Shown one piece after another: positions 42,173 through 51,117 of a stretch of 64,000 bases of DNA. Both the position numbers and the translations under genes were made by a program. The stretch covers positions 1-64,000 of the forward strand of contig CAZDET010000010.1 of NCBI GenBank assembly GCA_964504335.1. The letters run 5' to 3'. The notes under the pieces were generated by a model, which saw only the letters and a program-made list of their open reading frames with translations, searched no databases and was not told the origin of the DNA. The DNA is from CAZDET01 sp964504335. Its GTDB lineage: Bacteria; Bacteroidota; Bacteroidia; Chitinophagales; Saprospiraceae. How positions within the stretch are numbered: the stretch's first letter is position 1; each line of letters begins with the position of its first letter.

Positions 42173-44731
42173 TTAGTTCGTTGGTCCTCCATCCTTTTTC
42201 TTGCCGAATAATAAGCGACTCCACCACCGACGGCGGCGGGTACGATCGTCGTTTTCCTCTTCTTCGAAATCGTAAAATCGCTCGCCCCGGCGCAGCAGGC
42301 GCTCGGCATATTGATCGAGCGACTCAAAATGCCCACGGGGCCGGCTATTGTAAATGATCAGCTGAATCGTATCCGGATGGATCCCTTCGAATCGCTGGAA
42401 AAATGCGGCTAAATCGGCGTACCGGTCTTCTTGCAGGTCGAAGAATTCCGGGATCATCGGAATAGAGGGAGGGCACTGCAGCTCCGCTAGCGTCGAATCG
42501 GCAGGAACGGATAAGCGGCGACGTCGCCAGTCTGCAAACCGCTCGTCGGCGTAGACGGCCTGCACGAATTCTCCCCAGATCGGCAATGCCGTCGAAGAAG
42601 ACTGCCCCCGGTACAGGGTCCGGAAATGAACGCTCGGCTGCTCGGCCCCCACCCACACGCCCACGGTTAGTTTTGGGGTATAGCCCATAAACCAACCGTC
42701 GGTTTGATCTTGGGTGGTTCCCGTTTTTCCGGCTACATCCGTTGGAATGCGAAAGCGGCTGCGCAACCGCGATCCCGTGCCGCCATTCACTACATTCTTA
42801 AGCATGTAATTCATGGATTGGGCGGTGAAGCGGTCGAGCACCCTTGGAAAATCTGCCGGGTCGGGCCGATCCTGTTGATAAACCACGGTGCCGTCGGCAG
42901 TTTCGATTCGGTCGAGGTAGTGAAGGCGACTTGGTCGACGCCCCCCATTGGGGAATGTACTATATACGGTGACCATCTCCAACAGACTGGCCTCCACGGC
43001 TCCCAGCGCGGTACTCGGCACCAATGGGATGTCGTCTTCGATCCCCATGCGAGACGCAAGTGCCCTGACATTTGGGAGCCCGGCCTGCAGGCCGACTTTC
43101 ACGGCGATGGTGTTGATAGACTTGGAAAGAGCGCCATCCATAGAGTAGGCACCCCCGTACTCCCCATCGCTGTTGCTCGGGCTGTAGCTGGCAAATTGCT
43201 CGTAGACCAGCCGTTCATTGAGATGGTATTCACAGGGAGACATCCCCTGCTCGATAGCCGTAGCGTACACGAGGGGCTTCATGGTAGAGCCAATTTGCCG
43301 GGAAGCTTTCACGTGGTCGTACTGCACAAATCGGTGGTCGATGCCTCCCACCCAGGCCCGGATCAGCCCTGTCTCCGGCTCTATGGCCAGCAAGCCAGTC
43401 TGCAGAAGGGTGGTGTAAAAAGCAATCGAATCGAGCGGGCTCAGCAGAGTGTCGAGCGCACCCGACTGCCAGTCGAAAATCGTCATGCGCACTGGCTGAG
43501 ATAGGGTCTCGCGGATCGCCGTATCGTCCAGACCTCTATCAGACAGTTGGTGATAACGGGACGAGGAGCGAATAGCTTCGTCAAGGGCTTTCTGCCAGGG
43601 GAGGGATTTGCGCTTGGCCCAGTCCGTGTAAAACTGCTGCTGAATCTCGGGCATGCGCTTGCGCACGGCGCGCTCGGCGTGGGATTGCATGCGCGAATCG
43701 ATGGTGGTGTAGAGTCGTAGCCCGTCGGTGTAGAGGTTGTAGATCGCACCGTCCGGTTTGCGCAGTTCTTTCAGAATTTCATCAACTTCCTGGCGAATAT
43801 GCTCCCGGAAGTACGTGGCCAGGCCCTCGTTGTGGCTCTCGGCCTGAAAATCCAGTACGAGGGGCAATTTCATTAAACTATCACCGGCTGCCGCTTCCAA
43901 ATGGCCGTTGCGAACCATCTGGGACAGTACTACGTTGCGGCGCTGCAGCGATCGCTCCGGATTCTTGCGGGGGTTGTAAGTAGTAACGGCTTTGAGCATT
44001 CCAATCAGTACGGCGGCTTCTTCTACCTGCAACTGGCTAGGAGCCTTATTGAAATAGCGGCGCGCGGCGATCTTGATTCCGAACGAATTATCACCGAACG
44101 GCACGGTATTGAGATACATGCCCAGAAGCTCGTCCTTGGTGTAGAGGTTTTCCAATCGCCGGGCAGTCATCATCTCCCGGAGCTTGTTGATCGGCATTTC
44201 CAGAAAGGGATAGGTGCGGCGACCGTAAATATTTTTGGCCAACTGCTGGCTCAGCGTACTTCCACCGCCCGCCGTTTCATCGCCGAGCAGGATCGATTTG
44301 ACAATCACGCGCATGAAGGCCCGCAAGTCGATACCGCGATGCTCGAAAAAGCGGGCATCCTCCGTGGCAACCAATGCGTCGATTACGTATGGAGCGACTT
44401 CCTCCACTTCCGCGTCCACCCGATTTTCGATGTAGTAGCGTCCGAGTACGACCCCATCCTCAGAAATCAATTCCGACGCCTGCAGGTTCCGAATATTGCG
44501 CAACTCTTCGTACGTAGGAAGCGGACCAAACGTCCCCTGCCAGACCAACAGCACGAAAAGCCCGAGACTAAAAACTGCCAGAACAATCGGAACTCCCAGC
44601 CCGTAGAGGGCCAATCGCCATCCCGGTTGCCGGCCGATGTAAGCCTTCAACCGGCCGAAGGCGCGCCCCAGCGACTGGCCGATCCGACGTACATAGGCTC
44701 CAAATTGTTGCCGGTAGGATGGTGTTTTCAT
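42173..44731 (-). CDS. Penicillin-binding protein 1A (bifunctional transglycosylase/transpeptidase)
   Basis: 852 residues. One N-terminal membrane anchor (LVLWQ region, about 50-72) precedes the glycosyltransferase 51 domain: EDARFFEHRGID and GGSTLSQQLAKN. The transpeptidase domain has all motifs: SxxK as STMK in RQIGSTMKPL, SxN as SIN in ALSKSINTI, and KTG in VAGKTGTTQDQTDG. It builds peptidoglycan strands and cross-links them. The C-terminal tail is basic (RRRRWWSRLLFGKKKDGG). Its stop codon abuts that of the convergent sigma-partner gene with no gap. A TACTTTTG box precedes it. Confidence 0.95.
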   Translation of the reverse strand: MKTPSYRQQFGAYVRRIGQSLGRAFGRLKAYIGRQPGWRLALYGLGVPIVLAVFSLGLFVLLVWQGTFGPLPTYEELRNIRNLQASELISEDGVVLGRYYIENRVDAEVEEVAPYVIDALVATEDARFFEHRGIDLRAFMRVIVKSILLGDETAGGGSTLSQQLAKNIYGRRTYPFLEMPINKLREMMTARRLENLYTKDELLGMYLNTVPFGDNSFGIKIAARRYFNKAPSQLQVEEAAVLIGMLKAVTTYNPRKNPERSLQRRNVVLSQMVRNGHLEAAAGDSLMKLPLVLDFQAESHNEGLATYFREHIRQEVDEILKELRKPDGAIYNLYTDGLRLYTTIDSRMQSHAERAVRKRMPEIQQQFYTDWAKRKSLPWQKALDEAIRSSSRYHQLSDRGLDDTAIRETLSQPVRMTIFDWQSGALDTLLSPLDSIAFYTTLLQTGLLAIEPETGLIRAWVGGIDHRFVQYDHVKASRQIGSTMKPLVYATAIEQGMSPCEYHLNERLVYEQFASYSPSNSDGEYGGAYSMDGALSKSINTIAVKVGLQAGLPNVRALASRMGIEDDIPLVPSTALGAVEASLLEMVTVYSTFPNGGRRPSRLHYLDRIETADGTVVYQQDRPDPADFPRVLDRFTAQSMNYMLKNVVNGGTGSRLRSRFRIPTDVAGKTGTTQDQTDGWFMGYTPKLTVGVWVGAEQPSVHFRTLYRGQSSSTALPIWGEFVQAVYADERFADWRRRRLSVPADSTLAELQCPPSIPMIPEFFDLQEDRYADLAAFFQRFEGIHPDTIQLIIYNSRPRGHFESLDQYAERLLRRGERFYDFEEEENDDRTRRRRWWSRLLFGKKKDGGPTN

Positions 44732-44771
44732 ATCTGTTCGGTAAAATAGCTCCCAAGTAACGTTAAAAGCA

Positions 44772-44779
44772 CAAAAGTA
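44772..44779 (-). promoter_or_regulatory. -7 box TACTTTTG of the PBP1A gene
   Basis: On the minus strand TACTTTTG is a full match to TAnnTTTG, 41-48 bases upstream of the start codon. The nearest TTTG is 12 bases upstream, too close for -33, so only the -7 half is credible. Confidence 0.5.
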
Positions 44780-44957
44780 GTATGATTAAAACAAATCGAG
44801 GGGTTTAAGACCATACAACACAATTTGTTAACAATTTTTGGATGATAGTCAACGGCCCGCCGGCCGAGTTGAAGACTGTTGCTTTGACCAAAAAGTCACA
44901 GAACCTATTCCGCAAAAACATGTTTAAACACGAAAACAAGCCATTAACCACACTTCT

Positions 44958-45716
44958 ATGAAATACATCGCATTTATTTTTGCGTTTTTGGGGGCCTCCC
45001 TGCTCATTGGGCAAAGCGCACAAGCCTGGGTACAGAACATTCAGGAAGCTCACCGAACGGCCGACTTTAAAGATAAGTACGCTATTCAATTTGACCTCAC
45101 ACTTTTCTTCGGCGGGAAAAAACGCCTGGAAGCTACTATCACCGGAACCACCAGCAGCAGTAAGGTAAAAGTAGCCCGAAAGGATGGTGCCGCCCTCCTG
45201 TTTGATGAGGGCAGCGTCTGGAAGCTCCCCGCGGATGCCGAGTGGCCCAGTGCGCGCTTCGACGCGCTTACCTGGCAATATTTCTTCTTTGCGCCCCACA
45301 AATTCGACGACGATGGCACCAACTGGAAGCGGACTGGAAAGAGCAAACAGAATGGCCTATCGTACAAAACCGGAAAACTCACCTTCGAAACCGGTACGGG
45401 CGATGCTCCGGACGATTGGTACATTGCCTACACCGATGCCAAAACCGATCAGCTCGCTACGCTTGCCTACATCGTTACCTTTGGCGGCCGGGATGCCACA
45501 GAGGCCGAACCACATGCCATTTCTTACTCCGATTACCAGCCCGTCGATGGCGTGCCGATCGCTCACCAGTGGACCTTTAATATGTGGAGCCCGGAATCGG
45601 GGCTGGGCGAGGAGATTGGAAGTGCTACCATTTCCAATGTGCGTTTTTTAGATGCTTCAGCCGCTGATTTTAAATTGGATACCGCCAAAGCAACAAAGGT
45701 GCCACTAAAAAAATAA
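44958..45716 (+). CDS. Secreted/periplasmic protein of unknown function (DUF6503-like)
   Basis: 252 residues with a signal peptide (1-21, ending IGQSAQA). The remainder reads as a beta-rich lipoprotein-carrier-like (LolA/DUF6503-type) fold: DFKDKYAIQFDLTLFFGGKKRLEAT, then short strands, a CN-free core and the FKLDTAKATKVPLKK end. I have seen similar Bacteroidota proteins labelled DUF6503, but this naming is from memory. There is no lipobox, so it should be free in the periplasm. It is divergent from the PBP1A gene; the repeat element at 45726 begins 10 bases after its stop codon. Confidence 0.6.
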   Translation: MKYIAFIFAFLGASLLIGQSAQAWVQNIQEAHRTADFKDKYAIQFDLTLFFGGKKRLEATITGTTSSSKVKVARKDGAALLFDEGSVWKLPADAEWPSARFDALTWQYFFFAPHKFDDDGTNWKRTGKSKQNGLSYKTGKLTFETGTGDAPDDWYIAYTDAKTDQLATLAYIVTFGGRDATEAEPHAISYSDYQPVDGVPIAHQWTFNMWSPESGLGEEIGSATISNVRFLDASAADFKLDTAKATKVPLKK

Positions 45717-45725
45717 TTCCTTCTT

Positions 45726-45812
45726 TGACAATTTTTGTGGTCGACACAAAACCGATGCCCGAAAAGGATTGCAGGTAGAGGATTTGTGTCGATATAACCA
45801 CGAAAATTGTCA
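45726..45812. repeat. Long near-palindromic inverted repeat (terminator, operator pair or MITE-like)
   Basis: The left arm (45726-45750: TGACAATTTTTGTGG then TCGACACAAA) matches the reverse complement of the right arm (45783-45812), with one mismatch and a 5-base insert (TTATA-type) in the right arm. The arms are separated by 32 bases. No ORF lies within. It sits between two plus-strand genes. The arms also contain TTTTTGTGG/CCACGAAAA half-sites. It can fold as a 25-bp RNA hairpin without a T-run. Terminal-repeat-like ends make a small transposable remnant possible. Confidence 0.6.
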
Positions 45813-45901
45813 GCGAACCAAATAATTAAGGCCGCGCTCCATTTTTTGAGTGACTTACATGTAGTTGGCCGTCTAATTTGCGTTGTTTAGCCGACGGATG
45901 C

Positions 45902-45917
45902 TCCGATAGTTATCGGA
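45902..45917. promoter_or_regulatory. Perfect palindrome TCCGATA-GT-TATCGGA
   Basis: A perfect 7-bp inverted repeat with a 2-base centre, 52 bases before the ATG of the coiled-coil protein gene. Position and symmetry fit an operator or an RNA stem in the leader. No regulator is identifiable. Confidence 0.45.
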
Positions 45918-45968
45918 ATTTTCGTCTGAACGACACGCTTTTATACCAAACCAAACTACTTATTTAAG

Positions 45969-46877
45969 ATGAACAATCGAGGATTAGCCATTCTCTCCGC
46001 CGTTTTAGGCATCCTGCTCATCGCTGCTATTATCTGGGGTTTTAGCCGCAACTCGGAAGCCAACGAACTGGCTATGGAGGGAGAAGCTATCAAAACCGAG
46101 AACCAGGCACTCGTCGAATTAAGAGACCAGCTTCAGGCAGACGTCGACAGCTTGACTAATGCTTACGAAGATCTGGCCTACCAAAACGAGGAATTGTCGG
46201 GCTCTCTGACTACATCGCAAACCGAACTCGAAAGCGCGCGTAGCGCGCTGGCAAACGCCAAGCGTGCGAGTGCCGCCAAAACGAACGATCTACAGGCTCA
46301 GATCCAACAGCTGATCGAAGTCCGGTCCAATCTGGAATCCAGCATTTCCATGCTGCAGGCCGAAAACGACTCTCTGCGTACCCGCACCAGTGTGCTGGAA
46401 ACCGACCTGGTCCGCACCCAGGAAGAACGCCGGGCACTGGAAGATCTCAACACGGCCATGCAGGATGAGGTGAATCGCCTCACCCTGGATAACTTCAAAG
46501 CATCGGCCTTCAACGTCGATCTGAGACAACGAAACGACAAAGTCACGTCTAAATCGAAGCGCGTCCGCACCGTAGATGTGAGCTTCGACTTGACCAACGT
46601 ACCCGACCGCTACCAAGGGGTTCGGCCTCTCTATCTGGTCATTTCCGATGAGCAGGGCAACCCGATTGATTCGGAAGCGGCCACCGAGGCTACGGCCATG
46701 ATCAACGGGCAGAGTGTACCGCTGATGGCCAACCAGGCGAAAGAGGTGAATATTTCCGAATCACAGCGCCTGTCCTTTACCTACGAACTAGCCGATAAGC
46801 TCTCTTCCGGCTACTACCGGGCTGCCGTTTTCACCGACATTGGTATGCTGGGAGCCGCTAATTTCCGCGTCCGATAA
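45969..46877 (+). CDS. Membrane-anchored coiled-coil protein, unknown
   Basis: 302 residues. An N-terminal anchor (LAILSAVLGILLIAAIIWGF, residues 6-25) is followed by a coiled coil from about 30 to 175 (heptads with E, Q, L: LRDQLQADVDSLTNAYEDL). The C-terminal 120 residues form a compact beta domain (VRTVDVSFDLTNVPDRYQG, RPLYLVISDEQGNP, YRAAVFTDIGMLGAANFRV). The layout, anchor plus rod plus head facing the periplasm, resembles Bacteroidota proteins of unknown function. A good intrinsic terminator follows, so it is probably a single-gene transcript. Confidence 0.7.
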   Translation: MNNRGLAILSAVLGILLIAAIIWGFSRNSEANELAMEGEAIKTENQALVELRDQLQADVDSLTNAYEDLAYQNEELSGSLTTSQTELESARSALANAKRASAAKTNDLQAQIQQLIEVRSNLESSISMLQAENDSLRTRTSVLETDLVRTQEERRALEDLNTAMQDEVNRLTLDNFKASAFNVDLRQRNDKVTSKSKRVRTVDVSFDLTNVPDRYQGVRPLYLVISDEQGNPIDSEAATEATAMINGQSVPLMANQAKEVNISESQRLSFTYELADKLSSGYYRAAVFTDIGMLGAANFRVR

Positions 46878-46904
46878 TTCGGATCGCGCGTAAACGAATT
46901 TATG

Positions 46905-46943
46905 GTGCCGTCCTTGCGATCGTAGGGGCGGCACAATTTTTTT
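46905..46943 (+). terminator. Intrinsic terminator after the coiled-coil protein gene
   Basis: GTGCCGTCC (46905-46913) pairs with GGGGCGGCAC (46925-46934), leaving one mismatch, and is followed by AATTTTTTT (46935-46943). Textbook stem plus T-run. Confidence 0.85.
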
Positions 46944-47005
46944 ACCGAATCCCCCCCAACCTCTGCTGCTTTCCGTATCATCGGTTGTGCTAAAAGCTAT
47001 TCGAT

Positions 47006-47866
47006 ATGCATAGACCGTTACTGATTGTGCTGGTCGTTCTTTCAAGTCTGTTCAGCTGTGTGAGCAAGCGGCAATACGACCTGACGGTCGAGTCTGCCCG
47101 CACAGTTATCGATTCCCTCAAGCGCACGAGTGCCGCCCGCATCCAACAACTCGAATACGAACTCACCCGAAATATGGGAGTGAACGATGCCCTGCTGCTC
47201 ACTCAGGATCGCTTATTTGATCGGCTCGACACCCTAAAGGCGGAGATCGATCGACTGGAGTCGATGGCCCAGTCGTCTAATCAAAATTTTAGCGGCCAGC
47301 TACAAGAGGCCGCCGCCGAACAAGCGCGCCTGCAGGGCAAGCTGGATGCCATTAAAGGATTGATCAATCAGCGACTTGAAGAAACCCAAACCATTGCCGC
47401 CACTATCCGCGACAGCTTGTCAGGGCAAAACATCGAGGTCGCCTACCTGGATATCAATGCAAAAGGCGGGCAGGCCATTATCCACCTTAATGAGGAGCTC
47501 CTCTTCAGAGGAACCTCCACGGAACGACTGGAGACGAATGGCCAGCAGGCGCTCCTGACCATCGGGAAAATCGTCCAGCAATTTCCCGTTCAGACGTTAC
47601 AAGTGGTAGGCCATACCGACAATACAGTTGCTTCGCGCTCCTACGACAACTGGCAGTACAGTGCCCTGCGCGCCGTTTCGGTGGTTCAGTTCCTCGTTGA
47701 AAATGCCGGCCTGGGCCCCAATCGGGTCGTAGCGGTCGGGAATAGCGAATTTGCCCCCATCCAAAGCAACAGCACTCCCGAAGGAAGAGCCGCCAACCGA
47801 CGGATTACGATTCTGGTGCAGCCCCGGCAGGCGGATTTGATCCGGGATATCGGCAGGATGTTTTAA
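47006..47866 (+). CDS. OmpA-family lipoprotein with coiled-coil linker
   Basis: 286 residues. Lipoprotein signal: LSSLFSC with Cys18. A coiled-coil region (about 30-130) leads to a C-terminal OmpA/MotB-type peptidoglycan-binding domain: LQVVGHTDNT, the spaced SALRAVSVVQFLVE helix and AANRRITILVQP. Such proteins tie the outer membrane to the wall. The OmpA region is divergent (TVASRSYDNW in place of the common VASAANN). It is 129 bases after the coiled-coil gene and convergent with the DUF5723 gene. Confidence 0.87.
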   Translation: MHRPLLIVLVVLSSLFSCVSKRQYDLTVESARTVIDSLKRTSAARIQQLEYELTRNMGVNDALLLTQDRLFDRLDTLKAEIDRLESMAQSSNQNFSGQLQEAAAEQARLQGKLDAIKGLINQRLEETQTIAATIRDSLSGQNIEVAYLDINAKGGQAIIHLNEELLFRGTSTERLETNGQQALLTIGKIVQQFPVQTLQVVGHTDNTVASRSYDNWQYSALRAVSVVQFLVENAGLGPNRVVAVGNSEFAPIQSNSTPEGRAANRRITILVQPRQADLIRDIGRMF

Positions 47867-47884
47867 TTGATGTACCAATAATTC

Positions 47885-47936
47885 AATGTGCTAATATGCC
47901 AATGAACTCATCTGTACATTGGCAAATCGGCACATT
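47885..47936. terminator. Inverted repeat AATGTGC...GCCAATG between convergent genes
   Basis: The arms 47885-47904 and 47917-47936 are 20 bases long with 17 matches, separated by 12 bases. The right arm contains the stop codon of the DUF5723 gene (47935-47937). It lies between two convergent genes and is likely a bidirectional terminator without a T-run. Confidence 0.65.
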
Positions 47937-49266
47937 ATTTTAGCTTTCCAAAAATCAAATTCAGGCCCAACCGAAAATTCGCCTGGTTGCTGTCTTTCAC
48001 CTGAAAAGCGGTGATGATATTATCGGTAGCAGCCAGCAGGAGGAGCGGGCCGAGCTTCACTTCCGCGTTGAGCCCAAGGTTATCGAAGCGTTCGTTGCGC
48101 AAGGCGTAGAGACCTCCGACCCGCAGGAGGGGAAAGGGCTGAAAACTCGCGCGGACTGCCGCAGAGGTGCGCAACTCGTCGCGATAGTCTTCCAGAAAAA
48201 GAACGGCCCCGAAGGAAAACAAATCCGTCAGCTGAAAATCCCCTCCGAGAAAGGCCCGGGTGCCGATATTCGACTCGAAGGCAAAGTTGGTTTCGGTCGG
48301 GCTGTAGAGCAATTCCAGGGTATCGATAACAGAGGAGAAGGAAGCCGTATCATCCAGAATCTGTTCGGCAACGTCCAGGCCTTGGTATTCCTGCACACCT
48401 TCCAGGCGGTAGTTAGACACGTCGTTATCCCAGTTGATCGTTCCGCCGATATCGAGTACGCTCGCCTGCAGTTCAAGCGGGCCAAAATCGAGCAATACGC
48501 CCACATCGAACGCCATCCCCGTATTGGAACTCAGGAATTCGTCGGTCTCGAAGTTTCCGAAATCGAAATCCGCGCTGATGTCCCGAAAGCCGTTGTACTC
48601 CAGGGAGCCGCTGGAATGCACCAGGAAATCGCTGTCGAGGGTTAGCTCGTAAAATTCTTCCGAGGTGTTGAGGGCCAGTTGCGTCCGCTCGGTTACGATG
48701 GAGCTGCCGCCACTCAGAAGTTTGGCCCGCCCACCGACGGTCAGCACCTCCGATAATTGCACAGTCAGCCCCAGCGAGAATTCGTGGTAATTGGCCAGAT
48801 CGATTTGGGGGCTGATATTGACGGTTTGCCCGATGAATTGGGCATTGCCGTTCCAAATCAGCTCGGGGAGCTCTCGGGGGTATTGCAAAAAGCCGTTCGT
48901 ACGTAGTCGGTGCCCCACGGTCAGGGCAACCGGGCCGAAGGCTACGCCCACACCGATGGTCTCGATGTCGATATTTTGCCGGATGACGTTTTCGGCTTCC
49001 AGCCTGGCGAGGGCATTGTCGATCGTCACGACATTATCGCCTTCGGCATTGGTGCCGAAGAGGTCATTGTAGGTGAAATTTTCGACCAGCGTATTGCTGT
49101 AGGTGCCGGGTAGGCTGATCAGCACCCCCGCTTCCAGGGGGAAGAGGGCCGGGTTGGTTTGATAGCCCTGCCAGGATTGGCGCAGCATGTTGGCCCCGAG
49201 GTCGATTTGAGCAGAAAGAGAAGTGCCGGCGAACAGGCAAGCGATGAATAATATAGAGCGATACAT
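47935..49266 (-). CDS. DUF5723 family protein (outer-membrane, PorP/SprF-like)
   Basis: 443 residues. Signal peptide (1-19, TSLSAQ). The start of the mature protein (IDLGANMLRQSWQGYQTNPALFPLEAGVLISLPGTYSN) is characteristic of DUF5723. The rest alternates beta strands of a barrel (FGAVLFLEDYRDELRTSAAVRASF, LRVGGLYALRNERFD) and ends in RLGLNLIFGKLK. DUF5723 and PorP/SprF-type barrels are Bacteroidota-specific and often linked to T9SS surface proteins; a T9SS link here is inference. It is in one unit with the upstream lipoprotein gene (18-base gap). Confidence 0.88.
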   Translation of the reverse strand: MYRSILFIACLFAGTSLSAQIDLGANMLRQSWQGYQTNPALFPLEAGVLISLPGTYSNTLVENFTYNDLFGTNAEGDNVVTIDNALARLEAENVIRQNIDIETIGVGVAFGPVALTVGHRLRTNGFLQYPRELPELIWNGNAQFIGQTVNISPQIDLANYHEFSLGLTVQLSEVLTVGGRAKLLSGGSSIVTERTQLALNTSEEFYELTLDSDFLVHSSGSLEYNGFRDISADFDFGNFETDEFLSSNTGMAFDVGVLLDFGPLELQASVLDIGGTINWDNDVSNYRLEGVQEYQGLDVAEQILDDTASFSSVIDTLELLYSPTETNFAFESNIGTRAFLGGDFQLTDLFSFGAVLFLEDYRDELRTSAAVRASFQPFPLLRVGGLYALRNERFDNLGLNAEVKLGPLLLLAATDNIITAFQVKDSNQANFRLGLNLIFGKLK

Positions 49267-49284
49267 GAGGTTAGCAGCTTTTAA

Positions 49285-50838
49285 TTAGAGGTCGGAAACG
49301 GAGATAATGGCGCCCAGCTTAAAGCGAATCTGCTGATCGGCCCGCAGCTTGACAATCTGTGACCCATCCGAAGTGGTGGAAAAGGCCGCCCGCAAAATCA
49401 GCTCCCGCGCCGGTCGGATACGGTCGTAGCGTTCTTCGCTGTACTCGGCAAACGTGGTGATCGACTCCGTTTGAGTAACGTTTCCTTCGGCATCGACGGA
49501 GGCGGCACCAACGAGTCGTTCCTCACTGCTCAGCAGCGAATCGAGCACCACGCCGGCGGAGTCGATGAAGTAGCCTTGCACATCGGCGCTCAGCGGCACC
49601 CCATTTTCGCTGATGAGCTTGAACTCGGCGGAGGTAACCGATTCATATCCGCTGAAATCGATGGGGAAAGTGTCGCGTGCCTCGAAATTGAAGGCCGAGC
49701 CAATCAGGGGCAGGTCGACTTCCACCTGCACGCGGTAAAAGCTGCTATCGGTGATAAATCCGCGGATGTCAGTATCGTTGTCCGGGTTCGTGAGGGCATC
49801 AACGTCGTAGACTACCGCCGTAGGGCCGGAACTAAGCAGAACGTCAATGTTGGAGTTGGTGCGATCGAATACGAACTGAGTGGTCTTCGTCTGGCCGATT
49901 TCGTCGAGTTCCGGGTAGGGAAAATCGATTCCCTGGCCTACGATCGGGCTTACGAGTGGGGAGGGCTTGCCCGTTACGTCGATCACATTAAACACATTGA
50001 TGATCGATCGGGTAGGGACTCCAAAACTGTTTACAAAGTTAAATGTGACGGTCGGGTCGGCAAAGGTGATGCTCCCGTCCAGGTAATTTTCGAAAAAGTC
50101 GATTTCGATCGTATCGATCCCTCCTTCGTAGATTATATTACCGAGATACCCCTCCGCGTAACTGAATTCCAGGTTTTGAATGTTGAGTGCCGCTCCGTTA
50201 TCATCGGAGATAACGGAGTTACCATCCGGATCGGTCGCCGAAAATTCGACGTAAATACTGTCGTTTTCGGCCCGGATGATGTAGTCGCTCAGATCGACCG
50301 GTGCCAGGGCATTGGTGCGTAAGGGTGGATCGCCCTGCCCGCTGTAGGCGGGCATCTGAACGTTGATCACCAGCGGCTGCCCATTGCGAGTGACTGTTGG
50401 CAGCCGAATTTCTACGTCGACCGGTACGCGTTCCTGGTTGCGCAAAATGTAGCGCAGGTCACCTGCCTTCAGCACGAGCTGGTCGAGGTCCAATCCATCG
50501 GGCGTGGAAAAGGGAAGGGCCTGGCGGCTGACCGTCAGGGGAATGAGCGGAAAGTTGGCCAGCGTCCGGTTGATTTCTTCGAATACATCGTCGCTGGTAC
50601 GGGTAAGGACATCGCCGGTGTACTGCAGCCGCAGCACTCCGTCGGGCCCAACGGAGAGGACGGTTTCTTCTTCGAAATCTTCGAGTAAATCCTCCATGGT
50701 GAGGGCGGAATTGACGAGTGCCAGGGCGTAGTCGGCCTGGTATTCGACTCCCTGCAGATCGTCTAGTTCCTCAAATTGGTTGCAGCCCCAGCAGAATAAG
50801 GCTGCCATCAGCAAAGCAATTCGTGCGTTACTTGTCAT
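49285..50838 (-). CDS. Lipoprotein of unknown function, partner of the DUF5723 protein
   Basis: 517 residues. Lipobox LFCWGC with Cys at about residue 19. The body is beta-rich with many Asp and Val, with repeats that look like Ig/fibronectin-type strands (VDVEIRLPTVTRNGQPLVINVQM, TIEIDFFENYLDGSITFADPTVTFNFV). I do not know the family. The 18-base spacing to the DUF5723 gene and same orientation indicate a co-expressed pair. The leader holds the hairpin CGGACGA-TTCGG-TCGTCCG at 50854-50872. Confidence 0.7.
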   Translation of the reverse strand: MTSNARIALLMAALFCWGCNQFEELDDLQGVEYQADYALALVNSALTMEDLLEDFEEETVLSVGPDGVLRLQYTGDVLTRTSDDVFEEINRTLANFPLIPLTVSRQALPFSTPDGLDLDQLVLKAGDLRYILRNQERVPVDVEIRLPTVTRNGQPLVINVQMPAYSGQGDPPLRTNALAPVDLSDYIIRAENDSIYVEFSATDPDGNSVISDDNGAALNIQNLEFSYAEGYLGNIIYEGGIDTIEIDFFENYLDGSITFADPTVTFNFVNSFGVPTRSIINVFNVIDVTGKPSPLVSPIVGQGIDFPYPELDEIGQTKTTQFVFDRTNSNIDVLLSSGPTAVVYDVDALTNPDNDTDIRGFITDSSFYRVQVEVDLPLIGSAFNFEARDTFPIDFSGYESVTSAEFKLISENGVPLSADVQGYFIDSAGVVLDSLLSSEERLVGAASVDAEGNVTQTESITTFAEYSEERYDRIRPARELILRAAFSTTSDGSQIVKLRADQQIRFKLGAIISVSDL

Positions 50839-50853
50839 TATGTATGGCTTAAA

Positions 50854-50872
50854 CGGACGATTCGGTCGTCCG
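50854..50872 (-). promoter_or_regulatory. Perfect hairpin CGGACGA-TTCGG-TCGTCCG in the lipoprotein leader
   Basis: A perfect 7-bp stem with a 5-base TTCGG/CCGAA loop, ending 16 bases upstream of the ATG at 50838 on the minus strand. Its place near the ribosome-entry region suggests it could hinder or tune translation of the DUF5723 unit, or be an operator. Confidence 0.4.
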
Positions 50873-51011
50873 GGGCAAGATTAGAAATCATCAGGAAGCA
50901 AGGATGCTTCAAAGGGAATAGCCGCGTTGGGTGAATGGGTTGCGCCGAAATAACGCCTCAAGTGGACTGCAAAGTACGTCGATCTGGAGAAACCAATTGT
51001 TAGCAGAACCC

Positions 51012-51019
51012 TAAATTTG
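51012..51019 (+). promoter_or_regulatory. -7 box TAAATTTG of the glucosaminidase operon
   Basis: A full match to TAnnTTTG, 99-106 bases before the ATG at 51118. A TTTG with right spacing was not found. It probably sets transcription of the three-gene operon 51118-55818. Confidence 0.45.
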
Positions 51020-51117
51020 GTCTGCGGCCGTTAAAAAATGATAAAGCAACAATCTTATGGATATGGACGACCGTCTTCGCGACGTTACCACCAATCCAGA
51101 ACCTGACTTACGGAACC

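Noticed and set aside
42704..43504. 266-residue plus-strand open frame inside the PBP1A gene
   Set aside because: Antisense to the transpeptidase domain with intact STMK and KTG motifs.
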